DNA of 18,700 nt from an uncultured Alphaproteobacteria bacterium (GTDB lineage: Bacteria; Pseudomonadota; Alphaproteobacteria; RF32; CAG-239). Below, piece by piece: positions 6,644 through 14,171 of the stretch. A program made the position numbers and the translations under genes. The stretch is taken from contig CALXWF010000045.1 in assembly GCA_944392285.1 (NCBI GenBank), positions 1 to 18,700 on the forward strand, in the 5' to 3' direction. The notes beneath the pieces are model-generated. The model searched no databases. It was not told the DNA's origin and was given only the letters and a program-made list of their open reading frames with translations. Numbering within the stretch: position 1 is the stretch's first letter; each line of letters begins with the position of its first letter.

Positions 6644-7192
6644 CTAGGCTTTGCGGCGGCGGAGTAATACATAAAGAGCGCCGCTGCCGCCGTCTTGCGG
6701 GCGGGCGTAGTCAAAACTTAAGATAAAAGGCCTTAGGCTCGGCGCGTTTAACCATTGCGGAACACGCTCTTTTAACAGGCCGCGCTCGGCAAAAATATCT
6801 ATGCCGTTTTCTTGGTGCATGCCTTTGCCGGTGATGATTAAAACACAGCGGCAGTCTGCAAGATAACTTTCTTGAATGAAGTTTTGGACTTTGTCCCAGG
6901 CGTCATCTTCTTTTAGGCCGTGGAGGTCAAGCCGACGTTCAATGCGAAATTCACCGCGTTTGAACCTTTGTGCCGTGCGTTTGTCTAAGTCTGTCGCCGT
7001 ACCGTGGCGTAATTCCTGCAAGTCGTTGCCGTGATATATGGTGTGTGGCGCAATGCTCGGGCGAATCTCTTTGAAGACAAAGGGCTTGCTTGATAAGTCG
7101 GTGTTGCTTTCCGGCGTTTTGGTTATTGTTTCTGTCAGCTCAGCCCAAAAATCTTCGTCTTCTTTATCGGGTTTTGGGGTTGGTTTTTGCAT
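6644..7192 (-). CDS. Smr domain protein
   Basis: The 182-residue product ends in a full Smr (MutS2 C-terminal-like) domain: LDLHG (88-92), ITGKG (120-124) and GGSGALYVLLRRR at the end. Smr domains bind or nick nucleic acids; stand-alone alphaproteobacterial members are poorly characterised. The region before it is charged and probably disordered. An in-frame ATG at 7240 would add a Lys-rich segment that overlaps the upstream gene by 77 bases. I prefer ATG 7192 because the family-like part starts there and the overlap falls to 29 bases, although its ribosome binding site is weak. It is the last gene of the Tim44-like, mltA, membrane protein operon. Confidence 0.88.
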   Translation of the reverse strand: MQKPTPKPDKEDEDFWAELTETITKTPESNTDLSSKPFVFKEIRPSIAPHTIYHGNDLQELRHGTATDLDKRTAQRFKRGEFRIERRLDLHGLKEDDAWDKVQNFIQESYLADCRCVLIITGKGMHQENGIDIFAERGLLKERVPQWLNAPSLRPFILSFDYARPQDGGSGALYVLLRRRKA

Positions 7193-7694
7193 CTTTCTTT
7201 TCTTCTTTAACTTCTTCTTTTTTTTCGGCCTTATCATCATCTAACATGAGGTCGGAATAATTTAAGACAACAAAGTCTTTCCAGTCGCCAATCGGGGAGA
7301 CACAGCCGACGGCTTTGTCTTCGGCATTGACTAAGACTATGCCGCCGAAGTCCCATAACTCCTGACAATTTTGGTAGTTTGAGGTTAGGTATCTTTTGGT
7401 GCGCTCTATCAGCCGACGATAAATTTTCTTTTTGAAATAAGTGGTGTAAACAAATATCATGCCGATGATAAATAAAAGACCGAAAATAACCCCGACACTG
7501 ATAATGAGCAGTAATCCGATTAAGGTCGGAACCAGAATTGGCAACAGGCACTCCCAAGGGTCATACACCGGTGAAAGCGGACGATTGACTTTGCCATAGT
7601 CCAGATAGATGCGCAATTTGTCTTGCTCAACGGCTCTTTTTAAGGCATGAAATTTCATTAAATCGGCTCGGCTCGGCGATTTGGTCTTAGTCAT
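7164..7694 (-). CDS. Small membrane protein of unknown function (176 residues)
   Basis: I do not recognise the family. A hydrophobic block at 49-84 (LLPILVPTLIGLLLIISVGV and onward) should form one long or two short membrane helices. The N-terminus (1-45) is basic. The C-terminal region (90-155) is soluble and contains WDFGGIVLVNAEDKAVGCVSPIGDW. The tail is a charged Lys/Glu run. Its ATG overlaps the mltA stop by eight bases (ATGACTAA), and AAAGGAG within the end of mltA precedes it, so translational coupling is likely. It sits between mltA and the Smr gene, which I expect to be adjacent in related genomes. A link to the envelope is inferred from the neighbours only. Confidence 0.8.
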   Translation of the reverse strand: MTKTKSPSRADLMKFHALKRAVEQDKLRIYLDYGKVNRPLSPVYDPWECLLPILVPTLIGLLLIISVGVIFGLLFIIGMIFVYTTYFKKKIYRRLIERTKRYLTSNYQNCQELWDFGGIVLVNAEDKAVGCVSPIGDWKDFVVLNYSDLMLDDDKAEKKEEVKEEKKDAKTNPKTR

Positions 7695-8832
7695 GTCTTG
7701 GCTCCTTTGCCTTGGGTAAAAGAATATAATATTGTCCGCTTGCGTTCATGCGACCGGCGAAGTCTAACCCCGCTTGGCCGCTGCCCCAAAAATAGTCACC
7801 GCGAACCGCTCCTTTGATGGCACTGCCGACGTCTTGGGCGACAACAAGTTTGTTCAGAGGTTGGCGGTCGGGGCCGCTGGTTTCAAGCCACAGCAAAGCG
7901 CCGAGCGGAATAAAACTTTTGTCAACGGCGAGAGAACGTCCGGCCTCTAGGGCAACACCCTGCGCCCCTATCGGACCTTCGGCGGTTGAAAGCCGATGAA
8001 AGATGAAACGCTTGTTTTCAAGCAAATGCGGATAAGCCTGCTCATAATTGGCGTTTAACCATTTTCTTATCTCGCCCATGGAGGCTTGGCCTCTTTGTAT
8101 TAACCCTTTTTCTAACAAGATGCTGCCGATGCCTTTGAAGGGGTGGCCGTTGCTGGCGGCAAAGGCAATGCGTATTTTGGAGCCGTCATTCAGCGTGGCA
8201 ACCGCAGAACCTTGAATCTGCATAATCAAAATATCTACCGCATTATCGCCCCAGAGCAAAACGGGAGCCGGAATCGGGTTTGCTTCAATGAAGTCACGCG
8301 TGTGGTAGGGAACAAGTTTGTTGCCCTCAACACGGCCGATGATTTTGCGCGAGGGAAGCGTGGCGTCAAAGTCTTTAAGATTGACCTCTACCAAATCTTG
8401 CGGCAGGCCGTATATCGGATATTTATAACGCGCATCTTGGGTGGGAGAGGCAAAAACTTCAGCCTCGTAGTAAGAGGTAAATTTGCCCTCGGGTGAGCCT
8501 TTATATTCAACCAGCCAAGGGGTGAAATTTTGCTCAATAAATTGTTTGAAATTTTGCGGCGATGTTTGTTGTGCCTGACGGCAAAGATTTTGATATTCAA
8601 GAGTGGAGATTTTGATTTGCGAATCTGCAAGCCAAGGGTCTTTGCGATTGGCTATCTTGTCACAAGAGCGCAAAAATGCTTTGCGCGCGGTGCTTAAGTC
8701 ATCTTGCTGCCAACCTTTAAGCTCAGAAAATGCGGCGGCTTTTAAGTTTAAGTCGGCCTTTTGCTCTTGCTCTGATTTTTCGCAAGAGAATAAAAACAAA
8801 CTTATTAAAAAAAGAGCTAAAATTCTCATCAT
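7687..8832 (-). CDS. mltA: Membrane-bound lytic murein transglycosylase A, lipoprotein
   Basis: The 381-residue product cleaves the MurNAc-GlcNAc bond of peptidoglycan, forming 1,6-anhydro ends. A lipoprotein-like signal ends at LFLFSC (Cys17), although Phe at -2 is not ideal for a lipobox. The MltA domain includes FTSYYEAEVFAS (118-129) and ILIMQIQGSA (201-210). The C-terminal 3D domain contains VAQDVGSAIKG (Asp334) and RGDYFWGSG (Asp346), conserved acidic positions expected to include the catalytic Asp. The start overlaps the stop of the Tim44-like gene by one base (TAATG), so the two are coupled. The family's usual role is septal and side-wall murein turnover at the outer membrane. Confidence 0.95.
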   Translation of the reverse strand: MMRILALFLISLFLFSCEKSEQEQKADLNLKAAAFSELKGWQQDDLSTARKAFLRSCDKIANRKDPWLADSQIKISTLEYQNLCRQAQQTSPQNFKQFIEQNFTPWLVEYKGSPEGKFTSYYEAEVFASPTQDARYKYPIYGLPQDLVEVNLKDFDATLPSRKIIGRVEGNKLVPYHTRDFIEANPIPAPVLLWGDNAVDILIMQIQGSAVATLNDGSKIRIAFAASNGHPFKGIGSILLEKGLIQRGQASMGEIRKWLNANYEQAYPHLLENKRFIFHRLSTAEGPIGAQGVALEAGRSLAVDKSFIPLGALLWLETSGPDRQPLNKLVVAQDVGSAIKGAVRGDYFWGSGQAGLDFAGRMNASGQYYILLPKAKEPRHD

Positions 8833-9497
8833 TATTTTTTCGTTGATACTAAAAGCCAGTTGGGCGAGGCAGAAGTGAGGTTCTTTTCAAAAGTCCAGAC
8901 ATCGGTAATGTTTTGGATAAAGTTTTCATCTCCTTCAATAACTTCACCGACGCGGTTTTTCAAAATATTTACCTGCTCGCTAATGAATTTGACAACAATC
9001 TTGGCAACGTTATTTTTGCTGATGCTGGCCGAGATAATTTCTGCCTCGTCAAAGCCGATAAAGTCATTTTCAGAGGTGATGCCCTCAGCTTCACGGGCGG
9101 CCAATATCTCTTGAAATTTTTTATATAAATTTTTGCTGACCAACATTTCAAGAGTTTGAATATCGCCTTTGGCAAAGGCCGTAACAATGATTTCAAACGC
9201 ACGTTTGGCGCCGTTTAAGAAATGTTCTTTTTCAAAACCGGGGATTTGAGCCAGAGTTTTTTCCGGCTCGGAAAGTTCGGCAGAATCAGAGGTCTTTTCG
9301 ACAATTTCTTCTTTGTTTTCGGCTGCGTGATTTTTTATCTCTTGGCTTAAGATGTCTAAAATCTTCTCAGCTTCTTTGTCGCTGATTTTGGCGCGGGGAG
9401 CTTCATCCGGGCGCGTGCCCAAAAGAGTTTTAAGTTTGCTGAAAATCAAAATAATCACGAAAAGAAGAATTATAATATCTGCGTATTGTGAAACCAT
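8832..9497 (-). CDS. Tim44-like domain protein (TimA type)
   Basis: This 221-residue protein has one N-terminal membrane helix (6-20), a charged linker (28-90) and a C-terminal Tim44-like domain from about 90. It begins FEKEHFLNGAKRAFEIIVTA, continues with a KNLYKKFQEIL helix, and ends with the beta part VKFISEQVNILKN and TDVWTFEKNL. Alphaproteobacterial relatives of mitochondrial Tim44 are inner-membrane proteins, commonly next to secB and mltA as here. Their precise role is not settled. The ribosome binding site is weak: AAAGGG lies about 12 bases before the ATG. It is the first gene of the minus-strand operon. Confidence 0.92.
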   Translation of the reverse strand: MVSQYADIIILLFVIILIFSKLKTLLGTRPDEAPRAKISDKEAEKILDILSQEIKNHAAENKEEIVEKTSDSAELSEPEKTLAQIPGFEKEHFLNGAKRAFEIIVTAFAKGDIQTLEMLVSKNLYKKFQEILAAREAEGITSENDFIGFDEAEIISASISKNNVAKIVVKFISEQVNILKNRVGEVIEGDENFIQNITDVWTFEKNLTSASPNWLLVSTKK

Positions 9498-9534
9498 TTT
9501 TTGTCTTTGTCCCTTTGATTTTGTTATCTATAGA

Positions 9535-9563
9535 TATATATCGCTTATTTGAGATTTTATCAA
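9535..9563 (-). promoter_or_regulatory. Candidate promoter for the Tim44-like/mltA operon
   Basis: On the minus strand TTGATA (9563-9558) and TATATA (9540-9535) are separated by 17 bases, 38 bases upstream of the ATG. A 10-bp palindrome ATCTATAGAT (9526-9535) covers the probable start point and could be an operator. Confidence 0.5.
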
Positions 9564-9601
9564 CAATTAATTATTTTTCGAGGCCAACTTGCGCAAAAAC
9601 T

Positions 9602-9630
9602 TTGACCTTGGCTTTTTTTGTTTGTAAGAT
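9602..9630 (+). promoter_or_regulatory. Sigma70-type promoter for secB
   Basis: TTGACC (9602-9607) and TAAGAT (9625-9630) are separated by 17 bases, 33 bases before the secB start. It is back to back with the promoter at 9535-9563. Confidence 0.65.
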
Positions 9631-9663
9631 ATTCCTAATGTTTGTAAAAAAAGGAGATTTTTG

Positions 9664-10122
9664 ATGGAAAAAGAACAAAACGGGCAAAATGCTCCCGCTA
9701 TTATGATTAATACGCAATATATCAAAGATATGTCTTTGGAAATTCCGCATGCACCGGAAATTTTCAGAGAAATTAATGCTCAGCCAAAACTTGATATTAA
9801 GGTCGATATTGAGACAAAACATCTGCATGACAACTATTTTAACGTTGCTTTGCATTTTATGCTGAACGGCGATGTTAATGATAAAAAATTGTTTATCTTA
9901 GAGTTGGAATATGCCGCCATCGTGGCTTTGAATATTCCGCAAGAGCATTTGGAGCCGGTTTTGATGGTGGAAATTCCCAGAATGTTGTTCCCCTTTGCTC
10001 GTGCGGTTATTACCAATACGCTGGTCAGCGGCGGCCTGCCTCCGTTTATGATTAATCCGATTGATTTTGTGGCAATGTATGAAGCTCATCAGCATAAGGC
10101 TGAGGGGAAAAACGCCAACTAA
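9664..10122 (+). CDS. secB: Protein-export chaperone SecB
   Basis: The 152-residue product is a cytoplasmic tetrameric chaperone that keeps preproteins unfolded and delivers them to SecA. Family features are YIKDMSLEIPHAPE near the N-terminus, ELEYAAIVAL in the middle, and LVSGGLPPFMINPIDF near the C-terminus. The ATG at 9664 has AAGGAG (9651-9656) seven bases upstream; an in-frame TTG at 9661 is less likely. It is transcribed divergently from the Tim44-like gene, an arrangement known in alphaproteobacteria, and converges on the TM2 gene. Confidence 0.97.
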   Translation: MEKEQNGQNAPAIMINTQYIKDMSLEIPHAPEIFREINAQPKLDIKVDIETKHLHDNYFNVALHFMLNGDVNDKKLFILELEYAAIVALNIPQEHLEPVLMVEIPRMLFPFARAVITNTLVSGGLPPFMINPIDFVAMYEAHQHKAEGKNAN

Positions 10123-10139
10123 ATTTGCGGGTCGGCGAG

Positions 10140-10607
10140 TTATAAAAAGTTGGAAGCTATAAATAGGTCACTTGTGATTAACTCGCCCGCATTTTGCATG
10201 TTCAAAAAAGTATAGGCTATGAAGATGGTCAGGCCTAAGCGCAAAAACCATATCATGCCGGAAGAGCTCTTGAAATGATTGCCGTTACCGTCGTGGTTGG
10301 TAAACATTATTTCAAGATACAGCCACAAAGATAAGATAATCAGCGGTAAAAACAAAAACAGCCAGGAGGTGGCAAATAACAAGATTTGGATAAGCCCTCT
10401 TATCGGTCTTTTGACATAAAAATTGTGCAAACCCAAACAGCCTAAAAAGAACGCCAGTAAAATATAAATCACACCGCTTTTGGCAGTTGTTTGTTCACGG
10501 GTGAGCTTGCGCGCCAAGAGTTTTTTGCGGCGCTCAAACTCGGCTTCGTCAATAATGCCGCGGGCTTTTAATTGGCCTAATTCTTCAAGTGTCAGATAAT
10601 CATTCAT
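10140..10607 (-). CDS. TM2 domain membrane protein with SHOCT-like N-terminus
   Basis: The 155-residue protein begins with a short helical motif, LEELGQLKARGIIDEAEFERRKKLL (8-32 region), of SHOCT type. A TM2 domain follows: two membrane segments (about 45-60 and 72-98) with LGLHNFYVKRPIRG between them. A third hydrophobic segment lies at 118-136. TM2 proteins are widespread and functionally unassigned; SHOCT motifs are thought to mediate oligomerisation. It follows the TPR gene by two bases, so it is the last gene of that operon. The ribosome binding site is weak, so it may depend on coupling. Confidence 0.9.
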   Translation of the reverse strand: MNDYLTLEELGQLKARGIIDEAEFERRKKLLARKLTREQTTAKSGVIYILLAFFLGCLGLHNFYVKRPIRGLIQILLFATSWLFLFLPLIILSLWLYLEIMFTNHDGNGNHFKSSSGMIWFLRLGLTIFIAYTFLNMQNAGELITSDLFIASNFL

Positions 10608-10609
10608 GT

Positions 10610-11971
10610 CTATAGTCTATTTAGATGTTGGCTGGTTTTAGCTATGCTGATGGTGAGCTTTTTGGCGTCTTCCGTCAGCTCCATGTTTTCATATATATAG
10701 AGCGCATCATGATAATATTCCAGTGCTTCCTCAAGCAAATCTTTGTCGTCGGCGGTTTTGCCCAGACGATAGCAGATGTCGCCGATGCGTTCTTGAATTC
10801 TGGCCCATTCTAAGGGTTCTCTCCGCTCGGTAATGACTTTTTGTTGGTTTTGATAGGCGGTTATGGCCAACTCAGAAATGCTTTCAGACTTGGTGATACT
10901 GCCGAGCATTGATAAAAGATAGCCGAGCTTGCCTTGGATATGTGCCCAAAAATCCGGAAAAAGCGCGTAGGTATATATTTTTTCGCTCTCTCGCAGTTGA
11001 AATACGGCATCACGCAGGGCTTGAAGATCATCTTTTTGTCGCCAATAGTTATAAAACAAATCTGATAATTTGTATGAAATGTAGCCATAGTCATAGGGAT
11101 AAGAATATTTATTCAGATATTTTTGGGCTTGGCGATAATTTTCTATGGCGCCGCGATAATATGACAAAGGTTTGCGCTGCATGTTTTGTGAGGCGGTGTC
11201 ATATAATTGGCCGAGGTGATAATATATGCAGCCCAGATGAATGGGGTTTTTGATTAAGTCTTGGTGGCCGATGGCCGTCTCAAACAGGTTTTTGACAATC
11301 TTAAAGTCTTTTTCATTGCCGTTGTCATGGGCGTAGCTTAAATAAATGATGCCCAAAAAATTCATGATATAGGGAATATATTCAATTGATAAATTTTTGG
11401 CGGAGTTGTCACGCGTCAGCTTGTCAATTATTTTTCTTAACAGATATTTTTTCTGAATCTTCGCTTCTTTGCCGGAAAGATTAACCGCACTTATTAAAGC
11501 GCCGTAAATGAGGTTGCTTAAGGCCTCGGGAAAATCTTGATGATTATTGGCCAATGTTGCCGGAATGTAAAGACTGTCAAGCAAAGAAACAAATGAGTTG
11601 TCTTGCTCTTCATATTGTTTGGCGGTTTGAAAGTTTAGGCGGATTTTATCTGCCTCACGATAGCCCCAAAGCAAAATGTCGGAGCCGGTGCGCTCTAACA
11701 AAGCCTGACCTTTGTCTATCAAATCAAAAAGGGTCAGACTCTCTAAGTTTAGAAAATGTTTGGAGAAAGGTTCGTTAAAATAAGTAACCTGCAGCCCTTC
11801 TTTGCCGGTCATGAGTTGGGCAATCGTTTCTCCGCTGTTGCCCTCAACATTGTCGGCAAATTCTATGACCAAAACTTTGAAGTTGATGTTTAAGCCGTTG
11901 GCCGGCGGCAAAGAATTTTTGTCTGATGAGCGGCCAAAAATTTTGTCGGCTATCCAGTGTAATAAACTCAT
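10610..11971 (-). CDS. TPR repeat protein with N-terminal alpha/beta domain
   Basis: The 453-residue product has no signal peptide. Residues 30-115 (FKVLVIEFADN, SGETIAQLM, GSDILLWGYREADKIRLNF) look like an alpha/beta domain reminiscent of the TolB-N-type domain that precedes TPRs in some signalling proteins; this likeness is weak. From about 195 it is helical, with TPR-type repeats such as IYYHLGQLYDTAS and LEWARIQERIGDICYRLGK followed by LLEEALEYYHDALYIYE. The PLEWA..Q..LG style is common in Rhodospirillales TPR arrays. Its ATG overlaps the stop of the WecA-like gene (ATGA), so the two are coupled. A scaffold role beside membrane proteins is plausible. Confidence 0.85.
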   Translation of the reverse strand: MSLLHWIADKIFGRSSDKNSLPPANGLNINFKVLVIEFADNVEGNSGETIAQLMTGKEGLQVTYFNEPFSKHFLNLESLTLFDLIDKGQALLERTGSDILLWGYREADKIRLNFQTAKQYEEQDNSFVSLLDSLYIPATLANNHQDFPEALSNLIYGALISAVNLSGKEAKIQKKYLLRKIIDKLTRDNSAKNLSIEYIPYIMNFLGIIYLSYAHDNGNEKDFKIVKNLFETAIGHQDLIKNPIHLGCIYYHLGQLYDTASQNMQRKPLSYYRGAIENYRQAQKYLNKYSYPYDYGYISYKLSDLFYNYWRQKDDLQALRDAVFQLRESEKIYTYALFPDFWAHIQGKLGYLLSMLGSITKSESISELAITAYQNQQKVITERREPLEWARIQERIGDICYRLGKTADDKDLLEEALEYYHDALYIYENMELTEDAKKLTISIAKTSQHLNRL

Positions 11972-13026
11972 GGCTCTTTGTCATTCCGATTGAAGGCTTT
12001 TTTAATGTCATTCATAACCTCACGGTTTATTTCGGCCAAACTTTGGTCCGGGGTTTGCCAGTGTAACAGGCGATTGAGAAACCATAAGGTAATGATAAAG
12101 GACAAAATCGGCAGAGAATAGGCGTTGGGCGCGTATAACTCAAAACAACCGAAGATGACCAAAAATAACTCCAGTCGCAAAAGGTTGCGGCAAATCTCAC
12201 TCGGTGAAAGCCCCGAGATGTTGATTTGATAATAAAAAGTGTTGGCTAAAAAATTGCGGTATTCTTGAAAAAATGTTATTTTTTTCAAAAAGGCGATGCA
12301 AACCTCGGCAAAAAACACTAAAGCAAAAATTATCAGGCAGGGGCCGGAACCTTCAGCCGCAATTTGTAAAGAAAAATATGCCAATATGAAACCTATTGCC
12401 TGACAAGCGGCCGGTGTCCATGAGATTTGTGCCGGATACCAGTTGCGTTGCAGAAAAGCCGCAATAATCAGCAAAAGTGCCGCAGAAAACCAAGCGTAAA
12501 ACAGCGGTGCCGCCCCTAAAAGCGCTAAGAAAAAGCTGCCTACTATCAGCGGCAAAGTCATGGTGGCGGCAATGCCGTCTATGGCGTTGAAATATTTGAA
12601 GGCAAAAGCCGCAACAAAAATTGTCGCCGCAAGGATAATCTGGCTTAAAATCTGCGGATATTCAGGAAAGAAATTAAGCTTTGTGTCTGAGATAAAAACA
12701 CTGATAACCGCCAAAAGCGCAATCAGCGCATTTTGCCGTCCTTCTTGCGGTCGCCACAGGTTGTTCGCATAGATTAGACCGGCACCGATAAAAGGAAAAA
12801 GTAATTGCGGCAAAGAAAGCGGTTGGAGCCAGTCAAGATTGCGGCGGGTTAAAAACCATAAAACAACAGCCGCAAGGGCGGATAATGATGCAAAAGGAAG
12901 AAAAGTGTCTTTAAGGCAAAAAGGAGCATCATCCTCGGCCAAGCGCGCAATATGCGTGTACCAAACAAAGGCCGCAAAAGAAATTACGGCAATGCTCACA
13001 AGAGGAAATATGAAACTTGCTTCCAT
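11968..13026 (-). CDS. WecA/MraY-like multi-pass membrane protein, probably catalytically degenerate
   Basis: The 352-residue protein is strongly hydrophobic, with about nine or ten membrane helices. Its pattern follows the polyprenyl-phosphate sugar-phosphate transferase family, which loads undecaprenyl phosphate. FNAIDGIAA (146-154) resembles the N-x-x-DG-x-x-G motif. RNWYPAQISWTPAACQAIGF (194-213) aligns with the family's NxPPAxxFxGDxGSxxLGF. AEVCIAFLKKITFF (240-253) resembles the helix before the C-terminal loop. However, the expected acidic pair near 113 is Ser-Asp, GDxGS is replaced by TPAAC, and the His-rich loop motif is FYY (264-266). Activity is therefore doubtful. It begins a three-gene unit with the TPR and TM2 genes and has its own promoter. 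Confidence 0.65.
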   Translation of the reverse strand: MEASFIFPLVSIAVISFAAFVWYTHIARLAEDDAPFCLKDTFLPFASLSALAAVVLWFLTRRNLDWLQPLSLPQLLFPFIGAGLIYANNLWRPQEGRQNALIALLAVISVFISDTKLNFFPEYPQILSQIILAATIFVAAFAFKYFNAIDGIAATMTLPLIVGSFFLALLGAAPLFYAWFSAALLLIIAAFLQRNWYPAQISWTPAACQAIGFILAYFSLQIAAEGSGPCLIIFALVFFAEVCIAFLKKITFFQEYRNFLANTFYYQINISGLSPSEICRNLLRLELFLVIFGCFELYAPNAYSLPILSFIITLWFLNRLLHWQTPDQSLAEINREVMNDIKKAFNRNDKEP

Positions 13027-13060
13027 GGGGTTTTGCCCTTTTAATGATTATGTTAAATCA

Positions 13061-13089
13061 GTTATATCCTATTTGTGTTTTTTCTTCAA
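13061..13089 (-). promoter_or_regulatory. Candidate internal promoter for the WecA-like/TPR/TM2 unit
   Basis: On the minus strand TTGAAG (13089-13084) and TATAAC (13066-13061) are separated by 17 bases, in the 77-base gap between the PanE-like gene and the ATG at 13026. AAAGGG precedes that ATG by nine bases. Confidence 0.5.
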
Positions 13090-13103
13090 CTTTCTTTGTT
13101 GGG

Positions 13104-14171
13104 TTATGCAATTGCGTTCAAGCTTTGGGTGTAAAGCTGTTTTAAGAGGCGGTTTAGCTCGGGGATCTTGCAGTTGCCGCGGTGGGCGGTTTCGGTTATG
13201 ATGCCGCCGATGTGAACCAACTCGCCCGATTGTTTGGCTTGTTGCAAGGGAAAAATATAGTTGTTGGGAATGTTGTATAGGGTTTTAAGCAGAGAATCGG
13301 CATCAAGCGAAACTTTTTCGGTTGCGGCCAGCGTGCAGATTTCTGCCAACAGAGTTTTGGCTCTCTCTCGGTTGAGTTTGTTTTTGGTAATGTCAAAAAT
13401 GTTTTGCTCAAGCGCTGCCGCCAATAAGGAGCCGACGGCATAGACGGCAAAAAAACGCCAAAAACAGGTTGCGGAATCTTCTTCCGTTTTGACGGAAAGA
13501 CCGGCGCGGCTTAAAATGTTTTGGACTTTTGTGAGGTCGGCGGCATTGTTGTATGTGCCTTGGCTTAAAACAATGGCAGGCGCGCGCCCCAAAACCGCTA
13601 CTTGTTGCGGTGCGGCGGTTGTCCACCCCTCAAAGTAAGCCTCTATGACATTGTTGCCCAAAAAGGCGCGGAGCCAAGAGTTGTCTTTGAGCATTGAAAA
13701 ACACAAAACCGGCGCGGATTCAAGTTTGTGCGGCGAAATCAGCGTGGCGGCAGATTTGGCGGTTGAGGCCGGCTCACATAAAATAACCAGCTTGGGACTT
13801 TCTTTCAGCCAAAAAGAGGTGGTGAAACGATAACGATTTTTTTTCAGACTGTAGTCTTCTTTCAGAAGAATGTCGTTGGTTGATAAATCTTGGTTGTTTG
13901 CCGGTGTTGATACCAAAATGACTTTTTGGCCGCAATCTTGCAGGCGCGCCGCCAAAAAAAGTGCAACAGCCGTGTTGCCGATGATGTATATCGGGCGGGT
14001 GTCCGTGTCCGGCGCGGGGGCGGCGGTTTCTTCCTTGGTTAATTGTTCGGCAGGGGGCGTGCTTGCAGGGGCTTCTGCCGTTTGGGGCAAGTTATCTTCT
14101 GCGGCCAGAGGCGGGGTATCTTCCGCAAGGGTCGGTGTTGGCAAAATGTGAGGTTTCTTCTTAAACAGCAT
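13104..14171 (-). CDS. Ketopantoate reductase-like (PanE/ApbA fold) protein, divergent
   Basis: The 355-residue protein has a Pro/Ala/Glu-rich, probably disordered N-terminal extension (1-58). A Rossmann-like start follows, IYIIGNTAVALFLAARLQDCGQKVILVS (61-88 region), where the usual GxGxxG is GNTAVA. The C-terminal half fits the helical PanE domain: CFWRFFAVYAVGSLLAAALEQ (236 on) and SGELVHIGGIITETAHRGNCKIPELNRLL (315-343 region). In PanE the Trp is followed two residues later by the catalytic Lys and then Asn; here these positions are Phe240 and Tyr244. Pantothenate synthesis is therefore not assured. It starts directly after the rsmB stop (TAAATG), with AAGGA inside rsmB as ribosome binding site, so it is coupled to rsmB. 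Confidence 0.7.
   Translation of the reverse strand: MLFKKKPHILPTPTLAEDTPPLAAEDNLPQTAEAPASTPPAEQLTKEETAAPAPDTDTRPIYIIGNTAVALFLAARLQDCGQKVILVSTPANNQDLSTNDILLKEDYSLKKNRYRFTTSFWLKESPKLVILCEPASTAKSAATLISPHKLESAPVLCFSMLKDNSWLRAFLGNNVIEAYFEGWTTAAPQQVAVLGRAPAIVLSQGTYNNAADLTKVQNILSRAGLSVKTEEDSATCFWRFFAVYAVGSLLAAALEQNIFDITKNKLNRERAKTLLAEICTLAATEKVSLDADSLLKTLYNIPNNYIFPLQQAKQSGELVHIGGIITETAHRGNCKIPELNRLLKQLYTQSLNAIA

Noticed and set aside
10126..10191. Inverted sequences TGCGGG..GGCGAGTTA and TAACTCGCCCGCA as a bidirectional terminator between secB and the TM2 gene
   Set aside because: The loop exceeds 30 bases, the match is imperfect, there is no T tract, and half lies in the TM2 coding region.
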